Below are positions 15,940 to 25,544 of a stretch of 64,000 bases of DNA, one piece after another. Origin of the DNA: Eleginops maclovinus (taxonomy: Eukaryota > Chordata > Actinopteri > Perciformes > Eleginopidae); assembly GCF_036324505.1 (NCBI RefSeq), contig NC_086355.1, forward strand, positions 26,594,518 through 26,658,517, written 5' to 3'. The position numbers were made by a program, and so were the translations under genes. Under the pieces are notes generated by a model. That model saw nothing but the letters and a program-made list of their open reading frames with translations. It did not search any database and was not told the DNA's origin. Within the stretch, counting starts at the first letter, position 1. Every line of letters begins with the position of its first letter.

Positions 15940-18900
15940 TTAGCCTCCGTACTTCTCCTTCAACTGATCCACCAGGCTCACATACTCGCTCATGGCATCC
16001 TCTTTACTCTTACCTGATAGTTAATGAAACATTGAGAAACACAATTAGATAAGTTAGAGACGAAATGGACAGTATTTCTATTCTACACTAAGCCGACTAT
16101 TTCCTGAGGAAGCTGAGATCTTTCAACGTGTGCAGCAAGATGTTGGAGATCTTTTACCAGTCTGTTGTTGCTGGTGCACTCTGCTGGGGGGGCAGCATCA
16201 GAGCCGGTGACACCAGCAGAATCAATAAACTGATCAGGAATGCTGGCTCAGTCATCGGCATTGAACTGGACAATTTTGAGGCGGTGGTGGAGAGGAGGAC
16301 CCTGAACAAACTGTTGTCAATCATGGATAACCCCACCCACCCTCTCCACCTGCAGCTGGACAGACAGCGGAGCTCCTTCTCCAACAGACTGCTCCAGCTC
16401 CGCTGTCACAAGGACAGATACAGGAGAACATTCCTGCCCACGGCAATAACTCTGTACAATAATACCGCTCTGGCTGGCAGACAACAAACTGCTTCATATC
16501 CTCTCCTTAAACTGGACTTAACATGCACTCCTTCACACTTCACACTTAACATTGTACATTATATTATTATTGCATTTTTGTACATTTGTATATTTTATTT
16601 TCATTTTTATTCATTTTCATTCCTTTTTATTTTTACTTTATTTTTTAGTTCTAATTATTTGTATTTGTTTTTGCTTCTCTTCGTATTTCGCTGCTGCAAC
16701 GCAAAATTTCCCAGTTTGGGATAAATAAAGTACTTCTGATTCTGATAGACAGTGTTAGGGTTTGATAGCGAATTAAGGCATCTGTCTATGAGGGATTGCA
16801 GTTTAAGTGGAACTAAATAACTTTATTATTTATATTTTGATTACACAAATAGCCTTAAAAAGTATTTCTGCTTTACCATTCTACAGAGTGAAGACAATGT
16901 GAAGGATATAGCTTATAGGTATATTTTATTATATGTTAGCTATCTTTCCCAAACATATGAGCAAGATACAGGTAACAGGCAGACAGGCCCCATCGGACAG
17001 GAACACTTTTCAAGATAGCTGGACTAGTGATAAGATGGAAACTGAGCTAAAGAAAACATGGCTGCTGTTCAAACAAAGGGCAGAAACAGAGTCTGTGTCG
17101 ATAACGTCCTTAAGGATTGGTGATGATCTGATCTGGGATAAATGAGTTTTAACTTTGGATTGTTATTTGTCATTTATGGTGCATTTCAGGTAATGTTACA
17201 GAGTAATCCTAATGTAATGTGACTAGTAGTGAAAATAATTGCTTTAAGCAGTGATTAATTTAGTAAAGTAAGGCATAACTCTAAAAGAAAGTAACTAGTA
17301 GCATGTGATGCATGCCTTTGTATGAGTGGGCTTTGTAAATCATGTCTAACCAAGACATGATTTACAAAGCCCACATTTACAGAGGGATACACACTTGTAA
17401 GGATGGCAGCATCTAGCCTGCACACATACCTTTCTGCTTCTCCCAGGCATCCCATTTAGCTTTACCAGTGAAATCAAACATCCCTGGACGAGCTTTAAAG
17501 GGAAGACAGACAAAAAATATGTAATTAAAAGAGGTTAAAGTCAATAAAAAAAATCACAAAAACTCGAATTGTAATGCATATAAGGTCAATCTAGAAACTG
17601 GAGCCAACAGGCTTTCTGCTCCATAAAGAACAAGGCAGCCTTTAAACCAGTGTTCCCAAAGAACAGCAGCCTGTAGTTTATGTTACGGTTAATCGGATTA
17701 CCATAAAATATAAAGTAATGGAAATATGAAGAAATATCAGGATAGAATGCGTCCTCACCTGTGTTCACATCCCCGACTGAGGCCTGCTTGAACAGAGAGT
17801 AGACTTGCAGCATCTCTTCATCCGCTGGCTTCACCTTCAGCTGCTTCACCGCCTCTGCTGCTGCATCAAACTGAGCCTACAGAGAGAGGACGTTTGTGAT
17901 TGAACTGCTTCATGGTGACATGATGTTGACAGGTGCTAATATCTGTGCAAAACCATAACTAGGCAGCTATATAATATTATTCACTTACAGTGGTATGCAA
18001 AAGTTTGGGCACCCCTCTGAGATTTCATGACAATTTGCTTTTCCTTTATAATAGAAGATCACAGCAACAACATTTGTTTTCCTACAAAGATGTAGACGTT
18101 TTAGTGTTTTCCAGACCAAAATTCTTAGGGTAGCATTACATAGTTTTATTATAATAAAATAAAATGCAAAAAATGGGATGTGCAAAAGTTTGGGCACCCT
18201 TATAAATAGCATTCATTTCAACACCTGTACGGATTTATAGCTGACAGGTTGCTGCACAAAATTGCTTTGATTAGCTCATTAGACCTTCAATTACAAAGAC
18301 AGGTGGAACCAATCATGAAAAAGGCTATTTAACATAGGTAATAGCTGGCTGTGCCTGGCCTAGGTTCTTTCTTAGGGAGTGGCAAGATGGGGACCTCAAA
18401 ACAACTCTCCACTGACCTGAAAGCTAAGATAATCCAACATTATAAATTAGGAGAAGGGTACAAAAAATTATCTGACAGGTTTAAACTGTCTGTCTCCACA
18501 GTCAGAAACGTAGTTGTGAAATGGAAGGCCACAGGAACAGTCCGTGTGAAGGAAAGGTGTGGTAGGCCGACAAAAATAGGGGAAAGGCACAGGCGAAGGA
18601 TGGTGAAAATGGTCACAGAGAAGCCACAGACCACCTCCAGAGAACTACAACAACATCTGGCTGCTGATGGTGTAGTTGTTCACCGTTCCACAATCCAGCG
18701 TACTTTGCACCAGGAAGAGCTCATTGGAAGGGTGATGTGCAAAAAGCCTTTCCTGAGTGTTAATCACAAGAAGAGTCGCATGAGGTATGCAAAAGCACAT
18801 CTGGACAAGCCAGAAGCATTTTGGAACAAAATACTGTGGTCAGATGAGACCAAGATTGAGTTATTTGGTCATAACATGAACAGGTATGCATGGCGAAAAA

Positions 18901-20915
18901 AACACACTGCATTCAATGAAAAGAACTTGTTGCCCACTGTAAAATTTGGTGGAGGATCTATCATGTTATGGGGCTGTGTGGCTAGCACAGGTACTGGAAA
19001 ACTTGTTAAAGTTGAGGGCCACATGAATTCCTTACAGTACCAGGAGATTCTTGACAAGAATGTTCTAGAGTCAGTCACAAAGTTGAAGCTTCGCCGGGGT
19101 TGGATTTTTCAGCAGGACAATGATCCTAAGCACCGATCAAAATCCACCAAGGAATTCATGCAGAAGCACAGGTACAATGTTCTGGAATGGCCATCCCAGT
19201 CCCCAGACCTTAACATCATTGAAAATGTATGGATTTATTTGAAGAAGGCTGTCCATGCACGGAGGCCAAGAAACCTGACTGAACTGGAGACGTTTTGTGT
19301 GGAAGAATGGGCCAAAATACCACCTGCCAGGCTTAAGGGACTTGTCTGTGGCTACAGGAGGCGTCTACAGGCCGTTATTGCAGCAAAAGGAGGCAATACT
19401 AGGGTGCCCAAATTTATGCACATGCCTATTTTTGTTTGAATGCACATAAACATGTTTCTGTTTGACCAATAAAAGTTATTTCACTACTGAGATGTTTCTG
19501 TTACCATAAGGTATAACATATGTTAAAATGAAGTTGCTGCTTCAAAAGCTCAGCAAGTGACAAACTGATGCAGTGGTTTTCCTAAGGGGTGCCCAAACTT
19601 TTGCATACCACTGTATATCCTATATGTCACTACTAATTTGCATAGCCTTTTTATATACACAAGCTTGAAGAGCTTAACAATAAAATAGGTAAAGGCTATA
19701 ATGAATACTGTGTGTGTTTGTGGCATATATTGTTGTCAAATTATGCCACAATGGGATTTAGATCCAAGGGTCAAGGTCTTTATTGTCATATGCACAGTAG
19801 CTACAGTGAACAAATGGAAATAAATTTAAAAAATCCAAAATTACAACAAGTTAAATAGGAAATAAAACCATTACACACTAATTTAAAAAATAAAAATAGT
19901 GCAAGCATAATACAGAAGAATATAGTACAATATTTAACAGTAAGTATATAAAGACTTTCTTCTAAAGGATCTGCTCTGCTGGCATCTCCCAAAGGAGAGG
20001 GGGGAGTCAAGGGACAGGACCATAGGACAGTGAGACTGGGGGGTGGGAGAGGACTTCACTATGTGGACAGCTGTAGGTCAGAAGTCAGGGAGGAGGGTCT
20101 GAGGCCCAAATCCAAACCTCACCCTACTCACTCCCACTTCGTGTTGGAGTGAACCCAGTCTCTAGTCACACGCCTAGAATGAGGGTCATTTCTTCCAGGT
20201 GGAGGGTGTGAATACAGCGACAAGCTTTGGGACGAACTCCCCTCTCTCCAGCAAAAAAAGGAAATCCACTCCAATGCAGATTCGCATTTGGGGGCGCTTT
20301 ATAACCCACTACCCCTCCACACTTGTTGGTTTGATATAAAGTGCCGGACCTTACGAGCGAACGGAGTTGAGTGTATAGGGGTAGGGTGAAGGGGGCAGTT
20401 AGGAATTGGGCCTGACTGTCTGCCCCATTTCAACACAAAAGTGATCATCTGACCAACGTTTCTGTGAGTGCGACATGGACCTTCATTTTAATTATTTCAA
20501 CGTTATTTTCATCTTCCGCTTAGCTTAAAGTCTTCCAACATGTTAACCCTGCTTCCGGTCATAAAACTTGATCATTATTTCACAAGGTCTCTGGGGGGGG
20601 GATTAAACAGAAGGATAACGGTGACCTGCTGTCCCCACTGACAGTCAGACTAACAGCACGCTGTGATGCTGTTATATTTGATATATCATATTATATTCAT
20701 ATAAATAAAGAGGCTACAAACAAAACAATACTGTCACTAGCTCGCAAGACAAGCAAAGCCGCCCGGGAAGGCTCGCGCTGGTTTGTACCTCTGACAGAGG
20801 TAACGGCACACTTACCGCCGTCTACCAGTACGCGCGGGGGTATCTCGCTGCTCTTCTTCAATCAATCAAAAAAAAAAAAAAAAACTAAGAACATACACAC
20901 CTGGATATCAGCCAT
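15940..20915 (-). CDS. dbi: DBI / acyl-CoA-binding protein, 4 exons
   Basis: Exons in transcript order: 20915-20901, 17876-17759, 17492-17430 and 16013-15940. All introns are GT..AG and phases agree, giving 89 aa (ACBPs are 86-90). Protein landmarks: [60 protein letters not shown], and [20 protein letters not shown] ending YGG. These are the four-helix ACB fold with the conserved YSLFKQA and KWDAW ligand-contact segments. The cytosolic protein binds medium- to long-chain acyl-CoA esters and buffers their pool. Intron 1 (3 kb) contains an intact Tc1 and a MITE; intron 3 contains a LINE end and a perfect hairpin. The last exon carries only 25 codons. Confidence 0.95.
16090..16745 (+). pseudogene. 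L2/Rex1-type LINE 3' end (plus copy) in dbi intron 3
   Basis: It starts in the RT C-terminal region with [19 protein letters not shown], then [55 protein letters not shown] and [13 protein letters not shown]. An AT-rich 3' tail ends in 'gggataaataaagtacttctgattctgat'-type sequence. The 198-codon frame is only the end of ORF2. This is a typical 5'-truncated insertion, antisense to dbi and about 77 bases upstream of the exon 4 acceptor. Confidence 0.85.
17326..17374. repeat. Perfect 22-bp inverted repeat with 5-base loop (dbi intron 3)
   Basis: GTGGGCTTTGTAAATCATGT.. (17326-17347) pairs without mismatch with 17353-17374 around the loop AACCA. Confidence 0.95.
17988..19613 (+). mobile_element. 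Complete Tc1-like transposon in dbi intron 1
   Basis: A TA target duplication (17986-17987 and 19614-19615) flanks ends starting CAGTGGTATGCAAAAGTTTG and ending in its complement. The motif TGCAAAAGTTTGGGCACCC recurs inside the left end at 18180-18200, and a diverged copy lies at 19399-19427 on the right. The element thus has the IR/DR layout of Sleeping-Beauty-class fish Tc1 elements. Length 1626 bp with one uninterrupted transposase gene. Confidence 0.95.
18387..19439 (+). CDS. Tc1 transposase, apparently intact (350 aa)
   Basis: I take the ATG at 18387 ([19 protein letters not shown]); the frame also extends upstream through a GTG. The first ~110 residues form the paired-like helix-turn-helix DNA-binding region ([41 protein letters not shown]). 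The catalytic domain follows, with all three acidic residues: the D of [12 protein letters not shown], the first D of QQDNDPKH, and the E of LNIIENVW. The last two are separated by 34 residues (DD34E). The glycine-rich box [11 protein letters not shown] is present. The length is normal for the family and no stop or frameshift is seen. It would cut and paste elements with matching ends at TA sites in the nucleus. Whether it is expressed or active cannot be read from sequence. Confidence 0.95.
   Translation: MGTSKQLSTDLKAKIIQHYKLGEGYKKLSDRFKLSVSTVRNVVVKWKATGTVRVKERCGRPTKIGERHRRRMVKMVTEKPQTTSRELQQHLAADGVVVHRSTIQRTLHQEELIGRVMCKKPFLSVNHKKSRMRYAKAHLDKPEAFWNKILWSDETKIELFGHNMNRYAWRKKHTAFNEKNLLPTVKFGGGSIMLWGCVASTGTGKLVKVEGHMNSLQYQEILDKNVLESVTKLKLRRGWIFQQDNDPKHRSKSTKEFMQKHRYNVLEWPSQSPDLNIIENVWIYLKKAVHARRPRNLTELETFCVEEWAKIPPARLKGLVCGYRRRLQAVIAAKGGNTRVPKFMHMPIFV
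19760..19830 (-). repeat. Possible LINE 3' tail
   Basis: 'caaggtctttattgtcatatgcacagtagctacagtg' reads on the minus strand as TGTGCATATGACAATAAAGA, a wording common at 3' ends of fish L2/Rex1-type LINEs. Only the tail is clear. Confidence 0.35.
20101..20413. mobile_element. Small MITE-like element in dbi intron 1
   Basis: The left end (AGGCCCAAATCCAAACCTCA, then CCCTACTCAC) resembles the complement of the right end (20375-20412: GTAGGGTGAAGGGGGCAGTT, AGGAATTGGGCCT). It is about 310 bp with no coding content. The inverted ends are imperfect and the target duplication is unclear. Confidence 0.45.
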
Positions 20916-20999
20916 ATTAGTCCGGAATTCGACAACCGAGAACCAATCTACTAAACGCACCGTACAGGGCTAAAGTCTACCAAATTTCCCAGAATGCAA

Positions 21000-21840
21000 C
21001 TGGTGCTGTACCCTGTGACCCCGTCACACGAAAGCACCCTCCCCTTCATTCTATTGGTTCACTCAATGACTGACATGCCATCTGTGCCGGTCATTAGGTG
21101 GTGCGAATGTTTTAACCACTCCTCTAGAACAACGGTGCATAATAACCGTTTTGATGATAAGGAACCATCGTATAATAACCATAATACCGCAACATTTTTG
21201 AGTGAATCAAAAAATGCACTCATACACAATACCTAAAGTGATGAGTTTGAGGCAGACAGCATAAATTACTATTAATAAAATAAAAATCAAGATAAAAATA
21301 CATTAAATACAAATGAACTGTCTTGTAGCATGTTTGGAACCAACACATTTGTTTGTTTTAAAAACGTATATTTGAATATCCCTTAAATCTGTCACAAAAG
21401 TATTCAATCCAGGGATATTTTTTTATATATTAGGAACACAAATTGTGGCCTTGCCCTTTTATGTTTCTTGTTGATCTTGCTTGGTTTATGCATTTATTGT
21501 AAATTGCTTTGGAAGAAAGCGTCAGCTAAAATAAATGTAGTGGAATGTGGGTTGGATCACAGCTTGGACCCCGTTAACAGAAACAACTGATTGTGACCTA
21601 GAAAGGCGTATCATGTGATTTACGGTGCTTAATAAACAACTTAAAACGTATACTGTAACAGCCTTTGTTTTGAGCATTCAACAGTACATAACTGAAAAGG
21701 TGAAATATGAACGTTACTTTTTTTTACTGAAGTGATCAAACAAAGACCACATTTCCCAGCTGTAAAGCTGTGTGTGGTTTGTTTAACTTTAAAAAAAATC
21801 TTTGAGTATATACACTAAGGCCTTTTAAAGATATGTTTTG
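21000..21840. other. dbi upstream flank; no gene seen
   Basis: AT-rich. Short frames show no domain. The dbi 5' UTR and promoter should lie just right of 20915, but I see no distinctive element. Confidence 0.35.
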
Positions 21841-21990
21841 CCTTTAATCGGATAGGACGGTGGAGAGTGACAGGAGGGTGGGAGAGAGAGTCGGGGTGGG
21901 ATCCGGAAAGGACCACGGGTCGGGAATCAAACCCGGGTCGCCGGCGTACGGTGCAGGTGCCCCAGCCGGTTGCGCCACGGCCGGGGCCAA
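21840..21990 (-). mobile_element. tRNA-headed repeat (SINE-like)
   Basis: The minus strand shows an A-box-like TGGCGCAACCGG (plus strand about 21966-21977) and a B-box-like GGGTTTGATTCCC (about 21922-21934) at tRNA-like spacing, then a purine/pyrimidine-biased body. It does not fold as a functional tRNA. Confidence 0.5.
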
Positions 21991-22083
21991 GGCCTAACTT
22001 ATTTATAATAAATGCATTTATTATTATTTTGAAATATATTCACACAATCATACATATTGGATTGTGGATTAAGACGTGTGGAC

Positions 22084-22985
22084 CAGTGGCGGTGCGTCAA
22101 TAGTGGGCGCTTGGGCGCCGCCCACCCTGACTTCTTGAGTATAAAAACGTTATATATACAACATAATTGAAATAAGAAATGTACCGTGTTTATGGGTTAA
22201 ATGTGTATGGGAGACCACTGTCAAGAACCGCTCAAATGTGTCCGGACATAATATATTGCCATTCGCCTTTTCTGAGAATAGGCAGGTCGGCTACCGTCCG
22301 TGGGCGCCGATAACATGGGAGGAGAGCTTATACTTTTCTCAGTCATTTTAGCAAGGATAGCTTTTCATTGGGGGATGAAACTTTTGCGCCCACAGCCAAT
22401 GGCATTGTTTCTTAGTTCAATGTGACATTCTTAGATACGCGATTGGACTATTTCGGCGAATCAGCATCGTTATCATTCCCTAACCACAAGCGTAAAGAGC
22501 AGCACCGTAGCTAGCTGAAACTTAGATTGAGTGAATATGGCGACATCGATGGCTGAGAACTCCGTGCAAGCTCTACTTAAAACACCGTTTCATCGACTAT
22601 CAGATGTCGAAAAGAAGAAATTGAAAGACTTGGGACCCGAGCGTCCGGATTTAAACATTCAACAGACGACCACTGATCGCGGGAGAACCTACACTCGGAC
22701 TTTCTCCTCAAACTTGTATGCTAAGCGGAATTGGTTAGCTGGTTGTACAGTGAGCAATGCCTTTTTTTGTTTCCCTTGTCTGTTATTTCAAAGTCCTGGG
22801 ACTGAAACACTTTGGACTACAACCGGGATGAAGGATCTAAAGTACTTCACACAAAAATGTAAGAAGCACGAATGTGGCCGCAGCCACCTAACCAACTGTC
22901 TTAAGCTAAACCTCTAAAAAAGTGCTATTTAAACCGTGCCGCCCAACTGCGCCCCCCCCAAAAAAATGTTCACCAGCCGCCACTG
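22084..22985 (+). mobile_element. Mini-hAT element A
   Basis: Flanked by the 8-bp duplication GTGTGGAC (22076-22083 and 22986-22993). The ends start CAGTGGCGGTGCG on the left and CAGTGGCGGCTGG on the complement of the right. At 902 bp it is an internally deleted hAT that kept the beginning of the transposase gene. Confidence 0.92.
22537..22917 (+). CDS. Truncated hAT transposase, TTF-type zinc-finger N-terminus (126 aa)
   Basis: The open frame from ATG 22537 to TAA encodes SVQALLKTPFHRLSDVEKKK, LKDLGPERPDLNI, TTTDRGRTYTRTFSSNLYAK, WLAGCTVSNAFFCFPCLLF and KYFTQKCKKHECGRSHLTNC. This is the N-terminal TTF-type zinc-binding region found in ZMYM1-like hAT transposases, with cysteines and histidines in CFPC..C..H..H order. 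The RNase-H-like catalytic domain and C-terminal dimerisation region are absent: after a few more residues the frame ends and the terminal repeat begins. It could at most bind DNA; a repressor role would be speculation. Confidence 0.75.
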   Translation: MATSMAENSVQALLKTPFHRLSDVEKKKLKDLGPERPDLNIQQTTTDRGRTYTRTFSSNLYAKRNWLAGCTVSNAFFCFPCLLFQSPGTETLWTTTGMKDLKYFTQKCKKHECGRSHLTNCLKLNL

Positions 22986-23156
22986 GTGTGGACAGTGAGG
23001 GTGACCCAGATAGCAGTAGACTCCGGGGCGGATCCGCCCTCAAGTCGGCAGCTCCGCCGTACTGTCTCACTCATATCCGCGATGCGCAAAGGATATGCCC
23101 CGCCTTCGGACAGCGCCGCGTCAAACAGCGGACCCGCTACGGATCCCAGGCGGAAC

Positions 23157-23235
23157 TATGGAACGCCAACTGCGCCACTATTCGCCCGTTAGTTTCGCGC
23201 GGTTTTTCGAAAAACGCCCGTACATACGCAGAACA
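23157..23235 (+). repeat. Dispersed 'PLFAR' repeat, copy 1
   Basis: CTATGGAACGCCAACTGCGC, then CACTATTCGCCCGT, reads YGTPTAPLFAR. It aligns with 46548-46612 (minus) and 51632-51668 (plus); copies 1 and 2 stay similar for about 70 bases beyond. Confidence 0.65.
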
Positions 23236-23461
23236 TTTTGCAAAAATGTTTTTTTTTTAACAAAACAGCAACATAAAACCACACAGAAAAAACTGAACTT
23301 TGTGACGTGTCAAACAAGGAACTGACAAGAACAAGACAGAATAACAGGATTTATATACAGGGGAGGGGTAATTAAAAATGGAGGGAAAACACACAGGGCA
23401 GGAAGTAAACAGAGAAGACACAAAGACAGTTAACTTTCAAAATACATAATACTTCCACACA

Positions 23462-23721
23462 TCAAACTTTTCTATAAGTTACCCCAAATTGGCCAGCCCA
23501 GTTTATGCCATTTTCCATGGCGCCTTCAAACTTCTCATAGGTCAGAAACACTGGCAGCCTCAGAACAAGGGCACAGGTGTTGGCCGTCGGGAAACTTGCT
23601 GGCCCGTCCTCCGGGTGGAGGAACTGCAGTTGTGGCTGTGTTGGAAAGCCTGCTGCAGGGATCTTCTGAAGGCCAGTGGCAAAGGCCAACACATCCCCCA
23701 ACTTCAGCGTGCTTCCTCCAT
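23462..23721 (-). CDS. HECT-domain C-terminal exon (G2E3-like E3 ligase), partial
   Basis: The minus-strand exon begins after TTTTTCCTACAG and runs 86 codons to TGA (23464-23462). It reads GGSTLKLGDVLAFATGLQKI, PAAGFPTQPQLQFLH, then FPTANTCALVLRLPVFLTY and EKFEGAMENGI. The order matches the HECT C-lobe: a FATG.. strand, a proline-rich loop, the catalytic Cys in TANTCALVLRLP, and the terminal helix. Such C-lobes in fish resemble G2/M-phase-specific E3 ligase (G2E3) relatives, which carry ubiquitin on that Cys. The exon is in phase 2, so an exon ending with one spare base must precede it; I did not find that exon with certainty. The gene may be intact further right or be an orphan fragment in this TE-rich interval. 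Confidence 0.65.
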
Positions 23722-23829
23722 CTGTAGGAAAAATGTGAGATCATTTTGAGGTCTACATAATGATAAAAATCATTAAAAGTAATTTCACTGTTTAAGAGAT
23801 GAGTATGATAATATTGTAGACTTGAATAG

Positions 23830-24587
23830 ACAGTATACCAATGTTTCTGAAATGGGGGTACACTTATTTCTGTGGAAACTGGAAATCGAGAAGTCGGCCG
23901 GCTACGTCGCATGAAGAAGCCGGCGATTTTGGGCTGAGTTTTTCGATCCATTTGGCTGTGAACATTGCGAGAGAAAATTACGTGCAAATGTCAAAGGCAG
24001 GCTAGGCTATAATAATATAGCCACGTGTAAACGTTAAACACAATTAGCCTTGATAAGAAAACATTACGCTTATCCAGGTAGCCTACTAGTGAACAGTTGA
24101 CAGACTATTATTAGACTAGTATAGAATTCAATAATAATCTTACCTTGATACGACAGGTTGTCAGCCATCCAAATAGTAGATTCGACAGGTTGTCTATCCA
24201 AATAGTAGTCTTTCCGAAAAATGCTGGTTTTGAAGGATGTTGGTCGAACGATGATAGCACAATGACATATACCACTAGATGCCGCTGTTCAGACGCATCA
24301 CGCGATTCAGAGGCATATTTGGAGGCATAGCCCCACATTTTAAAACGTTTCTTTTATTTGTTTTTTGTTTTTTATTTTAAAATGCGTTCTGCAGAGAAGA
24401 TAGACTGTCAGTCACGGTTTGGAATGAAAGGTAGAAAACATGAAAGAGTAAAACGGCGAATATCGCTATAGGCCTATATCTATATACATTTTTTTTTTTT
24501 TTTTCTGGAGACGTGACGTTAGTCAAGGCGGCAACCCCGTGTTGTTAAGGCGGCCGCCTTAACAGGAAAGCGCTGTGGGAAACCCTG
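23830..24587 (-). mobile_element. Possible hAT 5' fragment
   Basis: On the minus strand a hAT-like terminus starts at 24587 (CAGGGTTTCCCACAGCGC) and soon contains a 22-base palindrome. Further in, a start MDRKTQPKIAGFFMRRSR (about 23900-23950) resembles N-termini of TTF/ZMYM-type hAT transposases. No opposite terminus was found, so only the 5' part is proposed. Confidence 0.35.
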
Positions 24588-24827
24588 AATTAATCTCAGA
24601 GCATAGAGCACAGAGATGCTAAAGCAACAGTGGCCAAATTGTTTCCCCTCTCCTGTCTAAAAATCTAAACCCTGTTTCATATGGGGCAGAGCTATCTCTT
24701 CAAGAGCATTATGAAAAACCTAACCGGTTTGAAACACATGTCACTGAGCCGGCTATGAATGTATGACAACATTTGGTAATTGTCCTTATATTCCCTAAAA
24801 TACAAGTTATTTTTATATCATATCTAC

Positions 24828-24908
24828 CTGAACTTGGGGAACAACCTGAGATGTGCCGGGTAATGGTTGAGGCTGGGAGGGATCTTGATTTTGAGGTGGA
24901 GCAGCACC
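24828..24908 (-). CDS. Candidate exon upstream of the HECT exon
   Basis: An 81-base minus-strand segment is bounded by TTTTACAG and GTAGATATG. It encodes 27 residues rich in Q and P (GAAPPQNQDPSQPQPLPG..). It is phase-neutral and has no known domain. Support is splice-site shape and an open frame only. Confidence 0.35.
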
Positions 24909-25544
24909 CTGTAAAAGAAAGGGGCTTACTTTAGATCTACAGAATTAAACAGTGGTCAATGTTTCATTTATTTTATTTGACCTGTTGTTTAACAATGTAA
25001 ACATTCATCTACCTTTGGCCGAATATAAAGGTTGGAACGGCCCAGTGCATTGCCTGATCTAATGTCCCTTGGACACATTGCATCGAGGACAACAAATTGT
25101 ACATTATGTACAATATTTACGTTAATTATAATAGCCTTTGTGTAGTACGATGTGTTACATAAAGTTATGCATGGCTATTATTCACCAGGTATTATGTTTA
25201 TTATGTACAAGTAGCCTACTTTGCAGTTACTTCAGTGCATTTAAAGGGTTAATAAGAGTGATCATTGTGGATTCAGAGGTGGTAAATATAGTACCAATAG
25301 CCTACTTCGTTACTGTATCAGTACACTACTTATTTTTCTGTCGACTTTTTATTTCTAAACCTTACATTTTGAACACAAATACCCATAGGCGGCGCGTGAG
25401 GCTCAGGCTTGGGAAGGCTTACCAACTTCTCTACCTGGTCTAGCGACAATAACCAACGACAATCTGTGTGTATTTTTAATGAATAAATTAAATGCATATG
25501 TACAAAAGGCTCTACGTGTACGTTCATTATAATGTAGTTATATA

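Noticed and set aside
22922..23325. Overlapping arginine- and proline-rich open frames
   Set aside because: They cross the mini-hAT right end and a dispersed repeat; GC-rich composition explains the open frames.
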